From Pseudomonadales bacterium (GTDB lineage: Bacteria > Pseudomonadota > Gammaproteobacteria > Pseudomonadales > Azotimanducaceae): a stretch of 64,000 bases of DNA. Positions 1-9,293 of the stretch are shown one piece after another. The stretch covers positions 62,001-126,000 of the forward strand of contig JAEPOO010000004.1 in assembly GCA_017642855.1 (NCBI GenBank), given 5' to 3'. The notes under the pieces are model-generated. The model had not been told where the DNA came from. It searched no databases and saw only the letters and a list, made by a program, of their open reading frames with translations. A program made the translations under genes and the position numbers. How positions within the stretch are numbered: the first letter of the stretch is position 1; every line of letters begins with the position of its first letter.

Positions 1-84
1 TCGCAGCTCGAATCCTGCCAAAAACCTGACCCGAACCATCGATTGGTGTAAGGTTTCGCCATCACTTCAATCTTAACGATAGCC

Positions 85-945
85 ATGAAGAAGCTGCTGA
101 TTGTATTCCTCCTGCTGATGCCATTTGCCTCCCAGGCAGAGCAAGTTGACTGTAATGATCGCGCCAACGAGATTCGCATGTCTGATCGCCTGGATGAAGC
201 GATCGACGTGCTGAGCGCCTGCCTTTCTGAAGAACTCAGCCGTGTTGCAAGGACCTACCTTCTTTTAGGTCTGACTTACTACGATTCCGGAGAGCAGCGA
301 AACGCTATCGCTAACTACTCCAAGGCCATCGAGTTCGCGCCCGGTTATGTGACCGCATACGCGAATCGCGGACTCAGTTATTCCATGAAAGGTGACTACG
401 AGGAAGCGCTTGCAGACTTCGACAAAGCGATCGAGCTTGATCCTGCTTACATGCAGGCTTATTACTTCCGGGCTTTCGCTCACCAGAGAGGCGGGAACTA
501 CCGTCGGGCCATCGAGGATTTCAGCACCGCACTGACGATGACAGACGAGACTAATGAAATGGCGTCTATCTACTACAGTCGCGGGAGAGCCAACAAAGAG
601 CTGAAACGCTTCGCGGATGCGTACTCCGATTATGGTCAAGCTATTTCACTGAAGCCTAACGAGGCCGACTACTATTATTCTCGCGCTCTGTTGCATCATG
701 AACGAAAGGATAATGACGAGGCCATTGCAGACTACTCCCGGACCATTGAGCTGAACGATCAACATGCCAGGGCATTTTACAATCGCGGACTGCTCTATCG
801 AAAAGCCGGCACTGACTTTCTCGCAATACGGGACTTCGAAGCTGCAACTGACATCGAGCCCTCGTTTGCTCGTGCACACGCGAATCGGGGGTACACCTAT
901 ATGATCCCTGTGATCCCATTGCTCTTCATCCTCGCGCTCGGTTAA
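85..945 (+). CDS. Secreted TPR-repeat protein
   Basis: 286 aa. An N-terminal signal peptide (MKKLLIVFLLLMPFASQA, then EQ) points to export. Residues about 55-270 are consecutive TPR units with the usual pattern (AY.NRG..Y...G.Y..A..D..KAIEL.P). TPR arrays are protein-interaction scaffolds; no catalytic domain is present. The last repeat starts normally (ARAHANRGYTY) and then stops in a short hydrophobic tail (MIPVIPLLFILALG) instead of finishing its second helix, so the 3' end may be frameshifted or truncated. The ATG follows about 80 bases with no gene. The partner is unknown. Confidence 0.75.
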   Translation: MKKLLIVFLLLMPFASQAEQVDCNDRANEIRMSDRLDEAIDVLSACLSEELSRVARTYLLLGLTYYDSGEQRNAIANYSKAIEFAPGYVTAYANRGLSYSMKGDYEEALADFDKAIELDPAYMQAYYFRAFAHQRGGNYRRAIEDFSTALTMTDETNEMASIYYSRGRANKELKRFADAYSDYGQAISLKPNEADYYYSRALLHHERKDNDEAIADYSRTIELNDQHARAFYNRGLLYRKAGTDFLAIRDFEAATDIEPSFARAHANRGYTYMIPVIPLLFILALG

Positions 946-1093
946 AACACGCGGTTCCGACCGTTCGTCCGACCTTTCATCGGAAGAACACTATAAGGCG
1001 ACGAACGGTGCAACAAATTGTGACGTACTTCAAAACGTCTCCCGACAAACTTCAATATCCTGACATTCCTATTCAACAGCGGGTATTGATGAC

Positions 1094-1222
1094 ATGTACA
1101 TTCGAAAGTTTCTGAAATGGACCCTCGTGCTCCTCGCCTTTGTTGCATACAAAAACGCCGATTGGAGCGACGGCCAACCTCGCAACACTGAGGTTGTCTA
1201 CACAACCCAGATCGAGGGATAA
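1094..1222 (+). CDS. Possible 42-aa small membrane protein
   Basis: Short open frame starting ATG TAC ATT in the 946-1296 gap. Basic N-terminus (MYIRKFLKW), one hydrophobic stretch (TLVLLAFVAY), then a polar tail ending in QIEG. No strong ribosome-binding site is visible (only a GCGGG run upstream). It could be a small single-span membrane peptide or chance. The rest of this gap shows nothing I can support. Confidence 0.25.
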   Translation: MYIRKFLKWTLVLLAFVAYKNADWSDGQPRNTEVVYTTQIEG

Positions 1223-1296
1223 AAAGCCTCCGTGGAACCCGCCATCACAAAGTGGTATTTTGCCGATAAGCGCAATTTCAATGTGAACCCCACTTC

Positions 1297-3495
1297 ATGG
1301 ATGACAGGCGTCGTCTCCTTCCCGAGCACCTGATTCTCGTCAAGCAGGCCGAGCTGCTTCGCGGTTTTTATAAACTTGTCGCACTCCTAACCTGCACCGC
1401 GCTGCTGCTTATTATCTTTCTACCTGGTTTCGCCACCGCAGAGGAAACCCTGGAGCCGTTTCTTCGAAACGTCGCCTGTCTGTTTATTATCGGCGTTCTT
1501 TACCTGATTCTTGACAGGGGCTACGTACTTGCCAGCATCTACGGCACAATCGGTGCCTGTGCTGTCCTGGCTACCGGCACCATCTACCAGGAAAGTCCGG
1601 GCAACATGCAAATGCTCGCCCTGATTATGTTTCCTACCTGCCTCGCTGGCTTCCTACCTCGGCGAAAACAGTTCTGGGCGGTTTACGGATTGAACATGCT
1701 ACTGATGTTCTTTACCGCCTGGATGCTGATGGTGGTCAAAGAAGTCGACTTGGAGTACCGATCAATCGTAACACTTGCCATGTTACTGACGCTGCTCGCC
1801 CTCATTGTTGACTCACTCTCTAGTTCCTACCGGGACAGCATTCGAACCACGCTGAACCAACTGCTGCAAATCGAAGCAGCAGAAGAAAAGTTGACCCAAC
1901 TCGACCAGGACCTTGGCGTCGCCGTTTCCGAAAAGATTCACGCGGAAATCATCTCCAGCCAGCTGGAAAAGCAAGGCAGAATGGCACTTGAGATTGCTGG
2001 CGCTGGAACCCTGAATATCAACCTCTCTTCTGGCGTTGTTGATGGGTCTAGAGACTTTTTCGAGCGCTACGGCTTAACGGTCCCGGACGGTATAGAGGGA
2101 TTGTATGAACTCATCCATAAATCCGATCGCGCCAGATTCGAACTGTTAGCGAAAGCGGAGTCGGCCGCACGAGATCGTGTCGAAGGCGACTTTCGAATCG
2201 CGACGGACAAACCAACCTATTGGATGTTTGTTCTCGAATCCGGCACAACAATGGAAGGCCATGACCTGCTGCATGGCGTCGTTGTCGACGTCACCTCTCG
2301 TATGCTCGAGCAGCAAAGACAGGTCGCCGAAGGTAACAAGGCACACGAGTCCCAGCGTCTGGAAAGCCTTGGCATGTTGGCAGGCGCGATCGCACACGAC
2401 TTCAACAACCTCCTGCATGTGATCATGCTGAATGCAGATCTCGCACGTAAAACGCTACCACCCGATTCAAAGCCTGTGGTTTCCATCGACCGTCTCATGA
2501 CCACTGTAGAGCGGGCAGCAGAACTTTGCTCTGAACTGCTTGCCTATTCGGGCCGGGGTCAGTTCACCATCGAACCATTTAATCTTGAACAGATGGTTGA
2601 TGATATGCAGTCACTCCTCGATATCTCTCTTCCGAAGGGTGTAAGCATCTCCATCACCAGCGACGACAGTGATACCGTTGTTCAGGGGGATGTCACTCAA
2701 ATTCGACAGGTTCTCATGAACTTGATAACCAATGCCGGAGAGGCAGTTGATCCTGCAGACGGAGAGATTGCCGCAGAAATATCGACCCGCTTTTTTGGCG
2801 AAGAACAGCTGCGAACACGAAATTTTATCGAGGAAGTTGCACCTGGCGCTTTCGTGATGGTTGTTATCAAAGACAACGGTCAAGGGATGGATGAAAATAC
2901 ACTGCAACACATGTTCGACCCGTTCTTTACGACCAAAGAAACCGGACATGGTCTGGGTTTATCTGCTGTGCTTGGAATCATTCGAGGACACGATGGCACC
3001 ATTGAAATCACTTCAACGCCCGGTGAGGGCACGTCGGTGACGATGCTACTACCGAAAAGCGAATCCAAACCAACGGCTGAACGACTGAGACAGGATGACA
3101 CAAACTCAGAGGGAGGATCCGGCATTATTCTTTTCGCAGACGATGAATCAGATATCAGGGAGCTGGCTACCCTGGTTCTTGAAGAATCAGGTTATCGAGT
3201 AATAAGTGCAGCGGATGGCCAGGTTGCCATCGATCTCTTCAGAGAGCATCACCAGGATCTTCATCTCGTCATTCTTGATTTGATGATGCCGGTGAAAACA
3301 GGACTCGAGGCTTACCTGGAGATTCACGACATCGATAGAAGTATCCCCGTGGTTTTCTCCAGTGGTTTTAACGAGAGCGATGCACTGGACCAGCTTCCCC
3401 CAAAAACCAGATCTGCTTTCCTGAAAAAGCCTTACCTGGCTGAAGAGCTGAAACAGTTTGTCCTGGACATTATCGGGCCAAGGGACTTCGGCTAG
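1297..3495 (+). CDS. Membrane hybrid sensor histidine kinase with receiver domain
   Basis: 732 aa. Six or so hydrophobic segments lie between residues 25 and 170, followed by a coiled-coil linker (about 185-220) and a PAS-like region (about 225-340). The kinase core has the H-box [13 protein letters not shown] with phospho-acceptor His367, an N-box ([12 protein letters not shown]), a G1 box (IKDNGQGM, about 525-531) and an F/G2 box ([16 protein letters not shown]). A C-terminal receiver domain carries the acidic pair (FADDE) and phospho-acceptor Asp661 in ILDLMMP, with a KKPY lysine. The HDFNN H-box class is typical of hybrid kinases. The signal is not known; no cognate regulator is adjacent. 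Confidence 0.9.
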   Translation: MDDRRRLLPEHLILVKQAELLRGFYKLVALLTCTALLLIIFLPGFATAEETLEPFLRNVACLFIIGVLYLILDRGYVLASIYGTIGACAVLATGTIYQESPGNMQMLALIMFPTCLAGFLPRRKQFWAVYGLNMLLMFFTAWMLMVVKEVDLEYRSIVTLAMLLTLLALIVDSLSSSYRDSIRTTLNQLLQIEAAEEKLTQLDQDLGVAVSEKIHAEIISSQLEKQGRMALEIAGAGTLNINLSSGVVDGSRDFFERYGLTVPDGIEGLYELIHKSDRARFELLAKAESAARDRVEGDFRIATDKPTYWMFVLESGTTMEGHDLLHGVVVDVTSRMLEQQRQVAEGNKAHESQRLESLGMLAGAIAHDFNNLLHVIMLNADLARKTLPPDSKPVVSIDRLMTTVERAAELCSELLAYSGRGQFTIEPFNLEQMVDDMQSLLDISLPKGVSISITSDDSDTVVQGDVTQIRQVLMNLITNAGEAVDPADGEIAAEISTRFFGEEQLRTRNFIEEVAPGAFVMVVIKDNGQGMDENTLQHMFDPFFTTKETGHGLGLSAVLGIIRGHDGTIEITSTPGEGTSVTMLLPKSESKPTAERLRQDDTNSEGGSGIILFADDESDIRELATLVLEESGYRVISAADGQVAIDLFREHHQDLHLVILDLMMPVKTGLEAYLEIHDIDRSIPVVFSSGFNESDALDQLPPKTRSAFLKKPYLAEELKQFVLDIIGPRDFG

Positions 3496-3755
3496 CCTTT
3501 CACTAACGTTGCTGATGTGGCGGCGGCGATCGCTTCAGCCAATGCTCTATCTTTCTCCGTTACCGAATTGCCGGCATCATGGGTCGTCAGGCGAATGGAA
3601 ACTCGGTTGTAAACATTTGACCATTCCGGATGGTGCTGGTGCTCTTCCGCCAGGGCGGCTACTTCTGTCATAAAGGCAAACGCATCCACGAAATCTTTGA
3701 ACTCCAGTTCCGCTACCAGGGCGCTATCAATTTCTTTCCAGACAATTTCCGACAT
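3492..3755 (-). CDS. phhB: Pterin-4a-carbinolamine dehydratase-like protein
   Basis: 87 aa from the ATG at 3755 ([10 protein letters not shown]). Contains the family signature E-HQ-HHPEW-x-NVYNRV and the C-terminal VTEKD..LA..I segment of PCD/DCoH proteins, which dehydrate 4a-hydroxytetrahydropterin during aromatic amino acid hydroxylation. It is somewhat shorter than the usual 95-115 aa because the N-terminal strand region is reduced. A longer in-frame start to 4055 exists but would run through the divergent gene's coding region and is not needed. Its stop codon overlaps the kinase stop through a shared CTAG (3492-3495). No phenylalanine hydroxylase is nearby. Confidence 0.8.
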   Translation of the reverse strand: MSEIVWKEIDSALVAELEFKDFVDAFAFMTEVAALAEEHQHHPEWSNVYNRVSIRLTTHDAGNSVTEKDRALAEAIAAATSATLVKG

Positions 3756-3783
3756 AGACCACTCCAACAAGACTTCTGCTGCG

Positions 3784-3789
3784 TATAAT
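3784..3789 (+). promoter_or_regulatory. TATAAT -10 box close to start codon
   Basis: A perfect TATAAT ends 6 bases before the ATG at 3796 of the small membrane protein gene. Transcription would start at or next to the A of the ATG, giving a leaderless or nearly leaderless mRNA. No good -35 is visible at 17-bp spacing. Confidence 0.4.
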
Positions 3790-3795
3790 ACGCTT

Positions 3796-4128
3796 ATGCA
3801 GACATTACTTCTCAATTTGCGCGAAATGGGCCTGCTCAGGAATATGCTCCATGGGACCGCGGCGGTTTTTACCTTGCTGATGCCCCTTGCAACAGGTCCG
3901 GACCTCTCTGCCAGTTGGCATCTGTTTTTTAGCGGCATTCTTCCCGCTAGCGCACCTATCATTGTCATCATCATCGGACTGGACACGATGATGAGTTCGG
4001 TTTGGCGATCTGATACCGATGACCCCGAGCGTATCCAGTACTTAACCAGGATCATCAGAGCCCACCAGTTCTTTGGAGGCGTCCTCCTCTTTGCCTGGTT
4101 AGCTGTCTTCTTACCGGTCTTGTTGTAA
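3796..4128 (+). CDS. Small membrane protein of unknown function
   Basis: 110 aa from ATG 3796 ([12 protein letters not shown]). An upstream in-frame extension to 3697 would overlap the divergent phhB start and precede the TATAAT at 3784, so 3796 is preferred. Three hydrophobic helices: about 20-35, 48-66 and 88-109. The polar loop [18 protein letters not shown] lies between helices 2 and 3. I do not recognise the family. It is divergent from phhB with 40 bases between starts. Confidence 0.6.
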   Translation: MQTLLLNLREMGLLRNMLHGTAAVFTLLMPLATGPDLSASWHLFFSGILPASAPIIVIIIGLDTMMSSVWRSDTDDPERIQYLTRIIRAHQFFGGVLLFAWLAVFLPVLL

Positions 4129-4268
4129 GTTCCGTGACCGGCTGTCTCATCGGCAGCTGGTTGAACGACATGGATTGATCCAGGCGAGCACCATCCACCG
4201 TGAGGCGGTTTCTTCCATGGAATTCGTCCAGACTATGCTAAGGCGCTGTGTCCAGAAGTTTCTGGGGA

Positions 4269-5897
4269 TCACTCATCGTGCCTGCCCAAACGTGGAATGT
4301 GCTCTACGTAAGCACCACTTTCTGGGAGCAGTTGACCAACAGCATCATCAACTTCTGAACCCGTCTCAAAATAGGCAACGCTGCTCTTCAGGTCTGCTGC
4401 TTTAGATCCCATTTCCTCTGAGATCGTCGAAACTTGCTCAACTAACGCAGCGTTCTGTTGGGTCATATTGTCGATTTGTTGAATGGCAGAATCAATTTCC
4501 TGGACCCGGACCATTTGTTCCTGACTGCTCGCTACCAGCAGCTCACTTGTTTCAGAGACCCGCGAAATGGCTTCCACGATACTGGACAGAACCTGGCCTG
4601 AGTCTTCCACTAACTGAACACCGTCGTTCACTCGCTCATTACTATTCTGGATCAGACTCTTGATCTCGCTTGCTGCCGTGGCGCTTCGCGTCGCGAGATT
4701 CCTCACTTCATTCGCTACCACAGCAAAGCCTTTGCCGTTCTCACCTGCTCTTGCGGCTTCTACCGCGGCATTAAGTGCCAATAGATTTGTTTGGAAAGAC
4801 ATGTCGTCAATCAGATCAATCATCGTCTGTATCTGACTACTGGCATCGCCAATTGCCCGCATCGCAGTAATCGCATCTCCCACCACTTCAGTACCTTCAT
4901 TCGCCTTGACACCGGCTTCTCGTGCCATTTCTTTTAGCGTTACCGCACCATTAGAACTCTCTTTGGTACCCGTCGTAATGCCGCCTATCGTTGCAGTGAT
5001 TTCTTCCAGCGCACTTGCCTGAGCTTGAGTTCGGTTATTGAGGTCGTTGTTTCCTTGATAAACCGAATAAGTCAGCCGATTTAGGTCATCCGCACCCACG
5101 CGAAGATTCATAATGATTTCGCGCAGCCGTCTTCGCATCTCTTCAACGGACTGCGCCATACGACCGACCTCATTATCGGACTCTTTACCGAGCGACTCAT
5201 CCAACTGCCCCTTAGCGATCGACATGGCGGTGCCAGTCACTTTTTGCAGGGGCCGAGTAATAGACTGATAAAAAATGAACCAGAGCAGACCAATCATGAA
5301 CAGCAGCATAAACGAGAGGCCGCCTACATTCGCCCAGATAATTCGAGTGCCGTTTTCAATCGTATCCACCATGGACCAGCTGAACTCGTAGTAACCGGCG
5401 GGATCATCCAGTTTCCAACGGGTATTACCTCCTACTGTTTGCGCTATATGGCAATCAACACAACCCTGCTCGTAGAGCGTCTCTTTTACTGCGGTTCTTG
5501 AATAAGCATTGGTATCGCGATCAAAGAGCTCGCCGTACGCTTCGCGACTGGAATCACTCAGAGCTTTACTCGCATTGCGTTCAAAGTCATCTTCTAGATA
5601 AGCAAGCCCAAACATCCTAGCCGACATGTCCGAACGACTAAGATCCAAAGAGGCCTCATGAAACTTCTCTGGATCACCCGTATAACCTCGCGCCAATTGC
5701 GCAGACTCATGTGTTCGAATCTGATTAGCGAGCGTCACCGACCAATTTTCGTTGGTCACAATGCTGTTGGCGTCAGTCATACTGGGCGCGAACACGATAC
5801 CCACACCCATTAGTCCAATGAGCAAAATCAAAAGAGGCCAGACCAGTCGATACACCAGACTGTCAAAGCTGAAGATTGAAATTTGGCCTTTAGACAT
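4269..5897 (-). CDS. Methyl-accepting chemotaxis protein with periplasmic c-type haem motif
   Basis: 542 aa from ATG 5897 (a GTG two codons earlier is possible). TM1 about 14-36 and TM2 about 187-210 enclose a periplasmic domain of about 150 residues. HAMP follows (about 211-265), then the MCP signalling domain with the hairpin tip FQTNLLALNAAVEAARAGE. The periplasmic domain carries CVDCH (Cys146, Cys149, His150), the covalent haem c site. The layout, with the CXXCH late in a helical sensor domain, resembles the DUF3365/Tll0287-like haem sensors. It likely directs taxis to redox state, O2 or NO. No che genes are nearby. The C-terminus ends in RLGRHDE with no NWETF-type tether. Confidence 0.9.
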   Translation of the reverse strand: MSKGQISIFSFDSLVYRLVWPLLILLIGLMGVGIVFAPSMTDANSIVTNENWSVTLANQIRTHESAQLARGYTGDPEKFHEASLDLSRSDMSARMFGLAYLEDDFERNASKALSDSSREAYGELFDRDTNAYSRTAVKETLYEQGCVDCHIAQTVGGNTRWKLDDPAGYYEFSWSMVDTIENGTRIIWANVGGLSFMLLFMIGLLWFIFYQSITRPLQKVTGTAMSIAKGQLDESLGKESDNEVGRMAQSVEEMRRRLREIIMNLRVGADDLNRLTYSVYQGNNDLNNRTQAQASALEEITATIGGITTGTKESSNGAVTLKEMAREAGVKANEGTEVVGDAITAMRAIGDASSQIQTMIDLIDDMSFQTNLLALNAAVEAARAGENGKGFAVVANEVRNLATRSATAASEIKSLIQNSNERVNDGVQLVEDSGQVLSSIVEAISRVSETSELLVASSQEQMVRVQEIDSAIQQIDNMTQQNAALVEQVSTISEEMGSKAADLKSSVAYFETGSEVDDAVGQLLPESGAYVEHIPRLGRHDE

Positions 5898-5962
5898 TTT
5901 CACCCCATGTCGTCGTCGAACACTATAGCCGATGCCCTGTTTTAGAGCGATCTCATTTCAGT

Positions 5963-6937
5963 TCAGGCCAGTCGGTACACTCGCTCTGCATTACCGTAAA
6001 ACATCGCGTGTTTCTCATCCTCTGAAAATTCAGCAACAATTTTTTTGAGACCGTTGTAGAGCACTGGATAGGAGATCGACATCTTATCGACAGGAAAATT
6101 GCTTTCCATCAGGCATCTGTCAGCACCGAAACATTCTATGGTATGAAGATAATAGCGTTTTTGCGCCTCAACAAATTCGTCTGAAGACACAGCCTCGTCT
6201 TGATCGTGCCAGCCGAATCCGTTATCGGGCATCGCCATTCCGCCAATCTTCGCGACGACATTATCGCACTTCGCAATCTCAGCTATGTCCTTCTTCCATT
6301 GTTCAAATATCTCTTCACGCTTATCTGCGTATGGACCTACGCCGAGCGGCGTACCGAAGTGATCCAGGATCATTTGCGTGTTCGGACACGCGCGGGCCAG
6401 CTCAGCGAAGGCAGGGTTCTGATGATGATAGTGCCAGGTGTCAAAGGTCAGTCCCATTTCACCCAATACCTTCATACCGGTTCGATATTCCCCATCGGCA
6501 TACAATCCTTCGGGCGCTCGACCAGCAATCATCAAGGCTTCTGGATGCGGATCTCTCGCACCTGCGTGACGGATGCCGCGAAACCGTCCTTCGCCCAGTT
6601 CAAGATGCGCTTCGAGCACCTCGCGCACACCGTCACCCAGGCCCAGATCAGCGCGGCCGACAATACCGGCGATCACCGCACCGTCTTTACGCTCACTCCG
6701 CTTTGCCTGCTGAATGACAAATTCTGTTTCGCCAAGAGGGCGCAGGTGTTCGGGACCTTCTTCTCGATAAGATGCACCACACTCAACAAACACGGTTTTC
6801 ACGATGTTATGGCCGGACTCTGTATCCGCGTGCAAATCTTCCACCAGATACTTACCTCCCAGCCTGCTGCCTTGCCAGAGGTGATGGTGTGGGTCAATGA
6901 TGGGGCGATCAGGATCAATAATGGCTTCTTCGGTCAT
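5963..6937 (-). CDS. Amidohydrolase family protein (Amidohydro_2, TIM-barrel)
   Basis: About 324 aa. Start chosen at ATG 6937 because AGGAG lies 7 bases upstream; an ATG two codons earlier is only 1 base from it. Metal-ligand motif DPHHHLW near the N-terminus, a later His in LDHFGTP and the conserved Asp in MESNFPVDK are those of the PF04909 family, which hydrolyses lactones or decarboxylates aromatic acids. The closest named types are L-fuconolactonase-like and 2-pyrone-dicarboxylate lactonase-like hydrolases, but the substrate cannot be told from sequence. It is a single gene, not clearly in an operon. Confidence 0.8.
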   Translation of the reverse strand: MTEEAIIDPDRPIIDPHHHLWQGSRLGGKYLVEDLHADTESGHNIVKTVFVECGASYREEGPEHLRPLGETEFVIQQAKRSERKDGAVIAGIVGRADLGLGDGVREVLEAHLELGEGRFRGIRHAGARDPHPEALMIAGRAPEGLYADGEYRTGMKVLGEMGLTFDTWHYHHQNPAFAELARACPNTQMILDHFGTPLGVGPYADKREEIFEQWKKDIAEIAKCDNVVAKIGGMAMPDNGFGWHDQDEAVSSDEFVEAQKRYYLHTIECFGADRCLMESNFPVDKMSISYPVLYNGLKKIVAEFSEDEKHAMFYGNAERVYRLA

Positions 6938-6943
6938 CTTCAT

Positions 6944-7451
6944 ACTCCTGCAAGTTTTCTGAATGCTATGCTAAAGCCGATGCCAGTCCAAACCCTTCGG
7001 AACAGCGTGTAAAGCAACTCCATGGCGTTAATGGGGCGTCTGGCAGCACTGGTGCCCAGACCAAGCGTCAACCTGACCCGGCTTCATGGGGTTTTCTCAT
7101 GGGGGGCCTTCCGTAGAACCGCAAACTGCGCGAGTACGTTGTGCCACAGAAACCGGCAGAAGAACAAGAGAACCCGAAACCAAAGGCCTATTCGATGACG
7201 GATTCGATCGACCCGAGATTGGATTGTAGAGACATATCGCCGAAATTCTGTGCCCAACTCATTTCAATTTGTTTATAAATCCTCGGAAAAAAGGGATTAC
7301 AGGCAAATCCCAGGGCTGGCGACGCCGAGATGACAGCAGTCGTCCCGTGTTAACTTTCGGCTACCGTATAATGCTTAGGCGCTCACTTTATAGCGGGACA
7401 AGAAAACGGCAGGTTGTGGTCAGCCTGGGAAGATGATCAAGGAGATATGGC
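6944..7451. other. Intergenic stretch, divergent promoter region
   Basis: About 500 bases between the minus-strand amidohydrolase and the plus-strand SDR. I see no convincing coding frame. It holds a TATAAT at 7367-7372 (context ACCGTATAATGC) that may serve the SDR gene, and an AAGGAG ribosome-binding site just upstream of 7452. Confidence 0.4.
7367..7372 (+). promoter_or_regulatory. Possible sigma-70 -10 box for SDR gene
   Basis: TATAAT 80 bases upstream of the ATG at 7452. The -35 region at 17-bp spacing is poor (CCCGTG), so this is only a candidate. Confidence 0.3.
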
Positions 7452-8540
7452 ATGGCACCAATTCCAAAGGGCGGCACCGTCGCTGTTACCGGCAGCGCCG
7501 GGTTTATCGGAGGTTGGGTAGTCAGACTGTTACTGGATAAAGGCTACCGCGTACGAGCCTGCGTCAGGGATGTAGACGACGACAAAAAGACGGCATTTCT
7601 TAAGGCCATGCCGGGTTACGCCACGCGCAGATTAACCCTGCACTCCGCGAACCTGGATGATGACGGCTGCTTTGACGAAATCTTCAAGGGCTGCCATGGG
7701 GTGGCTCATCTTTCACATGTTTCCACCTACGATGATGAAGGCTACGTGAGGCGCGTCTGCGATCACATCATCAAGAGTGTGAATGAATCAGCTACCGTGA
7801 ACCGGGTTGTGGTGACTTCCAGCATTGCCGCTGTGATATCGGAGCAGGACATGCAGGAACTCGTAAGGCGCCCCGTACTCTACGAAGACCGCTACCCGGA
7901 TGAACAGAACCCAAAACGCACCCCCGAACGCGGACAGGGTTATTCCATCGGCAAGGTCCTCGCAGAACGTATTTTTTCAGACGCGGGTGAAGAAAGCGGC
8001 CGATGGGATGCCATTACCTGCTGCCCTGCTGACAATGTTGGGCCCATTCTCTCAGCACACCAAAAAAACTTCGGCCCCTGGCAGCACAACATCGAGACCA
8101 TGCTGCTCGGTGAGTACTCGCAGAATGTCGTTGGTGCTTATCGACCCTGGTTCACCGTTGACGTCAGAGATGTTGCCGAAGCCCACATCCGTATGCTGGA
8201 GAGCGACCGAGTAGGCAATGGCGAGCGCTTAATCGCCTGGTCGACCGAAACCCGAAATGTTGAAGACATCTGTGCCAGCATTGATCGCCTCATGCCGGAA
8301 CTCGGTTTTGCAGGCGCGACGCTGGTTGACCCCTTCCCTGAAAAAATCCAGGCGAGAGAAGCGGAGCTCAGAGCGATCTGGGCTGGGTGTGAATTACGTA
8401 ACGATCGCATCGTCGCAACGCTCGACATGGACTTCCGCACACTCGACGAATCCATCCGAGACTGCGTTGAATCCCTGATCACGGTGGGGAACGTCAAGCC
8501 GGTCCTGAAACCCGGCTTCGAGGTTCCATCAGCTGGCTGA
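7452..8540 (+). CDS. Extended SDR: NAD(P)-dependent epimerase/dehydratase
   Basis: 362 aa. N-terminal Rossmann motif TGSAGFIGG (residues 14-22) and active-site Tyr164/Lys168 in GYSIGKVLAE. The overall plan (VRDVDDDKK after strand 2, TSSIAAV, DVRDVAEAH) matches the dihydroflavonol-4-reductase/aldehyde-reductase branch of extended SDRs. These reduce carbonyl groups with NADPH; the natural substrate is unknown. AAGGAG sits 9 bases before the ATG. Followed by a decayed Gfo/Idh gene and an aldo/keto reductase on the same strand, which suggests an old catabolic operon. Confidence 0.85.
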   Translation: MAPIPKGGTVAVTGSAGFIGGWVVRLLLDKGYRVRACVRDVDDDKKTAFLKAMPGYATRRLTLHSANLDDDGCFDEIFKGCHGVAHLSHVSTYDDEGYVRRVCDHIIKSVNESATVNRVVVTSSIAAVISEQDMQELVRRPVLYEDRYPDEQNPKRTPERGQGYSIGKVLAERIFSDAGEESGRWDAITCCPADNVGPILSAHQKNFGPWQHNIETMLLGEYSQNVVGAYRPWFTVDVRDVAEAHIRMLESDRVGNGERLIAWSTETRNVEDICASIDRLMPELGFAGATLVDPFPEKIQAREAELRAIWAGCELRNDRIVATLDMDFRTLDESIRDCVESLITVGNVKPVLKPGFEVPSAG

Positions 8541-8638
8541 CACCAGGTTTCATCAAACAAACCGAGCGCCGTCTCAGTGAAAAAAACCGTCGACGAAAGT
8601 CGAGTTTTCAAACGAGGTAAAGCCCTACCCTACCTTAA

Positions 8639-9287
8639 GGACCAGGATCGTCACCTGAGACAAAGTTCAGCGCCAAGACTGACGGCACCCTCGTTGAAAA
8701 GTGCTGCCACTATGTTGTCCTGATGAATCTCATTGCTGGTGGATTACCGCAGCAGGTATTCGCCGCTGGTCACCAAGTCGTCAACTTCAAGAATTTCAGT
8801 TATGACAACCAGCAGGCTGACGGACTGGACCAATCACAGGTCGTTGTCCTGTATAATCATGGAGTCGTTGGCGACTTTTTCACTCTGCATGTTCGCACCA
8901 GGTACTCGAGAGGCACTCACCGTTTGTGACGAGTCGGGTCGTTTACACGCAACCGAAAGCGCTCTGCCGGGTGGTGAGAACGAAAATCGACTGGAAATCT
9001 GGCGTGGTGAGAATGGGCCATCAGGCGTAACCCAACCTGATTATCCAAGCTATATCGCCCAGGCTGGCCATTACGGCTCTACCTATTTCGAGCACCAGAG
9101 TTTCGTCAACCAGATCACACAGGATGAACCCACGGGACCGACGCTGGCAGATGGACTCTGGTCTGTCGTCCTGGGTGAAGCTGCCCCGGTCTCTATCGAA
9201 CGCGGTGAACCTGTGAATGTGGCTGACATCCTGCCCGCCAATTTCGACGTAAACCAGGTGGGCCTCACCTCAACGCAACAGGACTGA
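8639..9287 (+). pseudogene. Remnant of Gfo/Idh/MocA-family oxidoreductase
   Basis: Two adjoining frames carry pieces of one protein. The first (to about 8888) reads TDGTLVEKCCHYVVLMNLIA...FAAGHQVVNFKN, the typical C-terminal substrate-domain start of Gfo/Idh enzymes. The second (from about 8890 to 9287) reads FAPGTREALTV and ends TLADGLWSVVLGEAA...IERGEPVNV, the family's C-terminus. The NAD-binding Rossmann half is missing, there is no start codon in the first frame after the stop at 8636, and a frameshift near 8885-8895 joins the halves. It lies 6 bases before the aldo/keto reductase start, so it was probably its operon partner. Confidence 0.75.
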
Positions 9288-9293
9288 AGATCA

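Noticed and set aside
1-40. CTCGAATCCTGCC near the window start as the 3' end of a tRNA
   Set aside because: The T-stem does not pair properly and there is no acceptor strand with CCA at the right distance.
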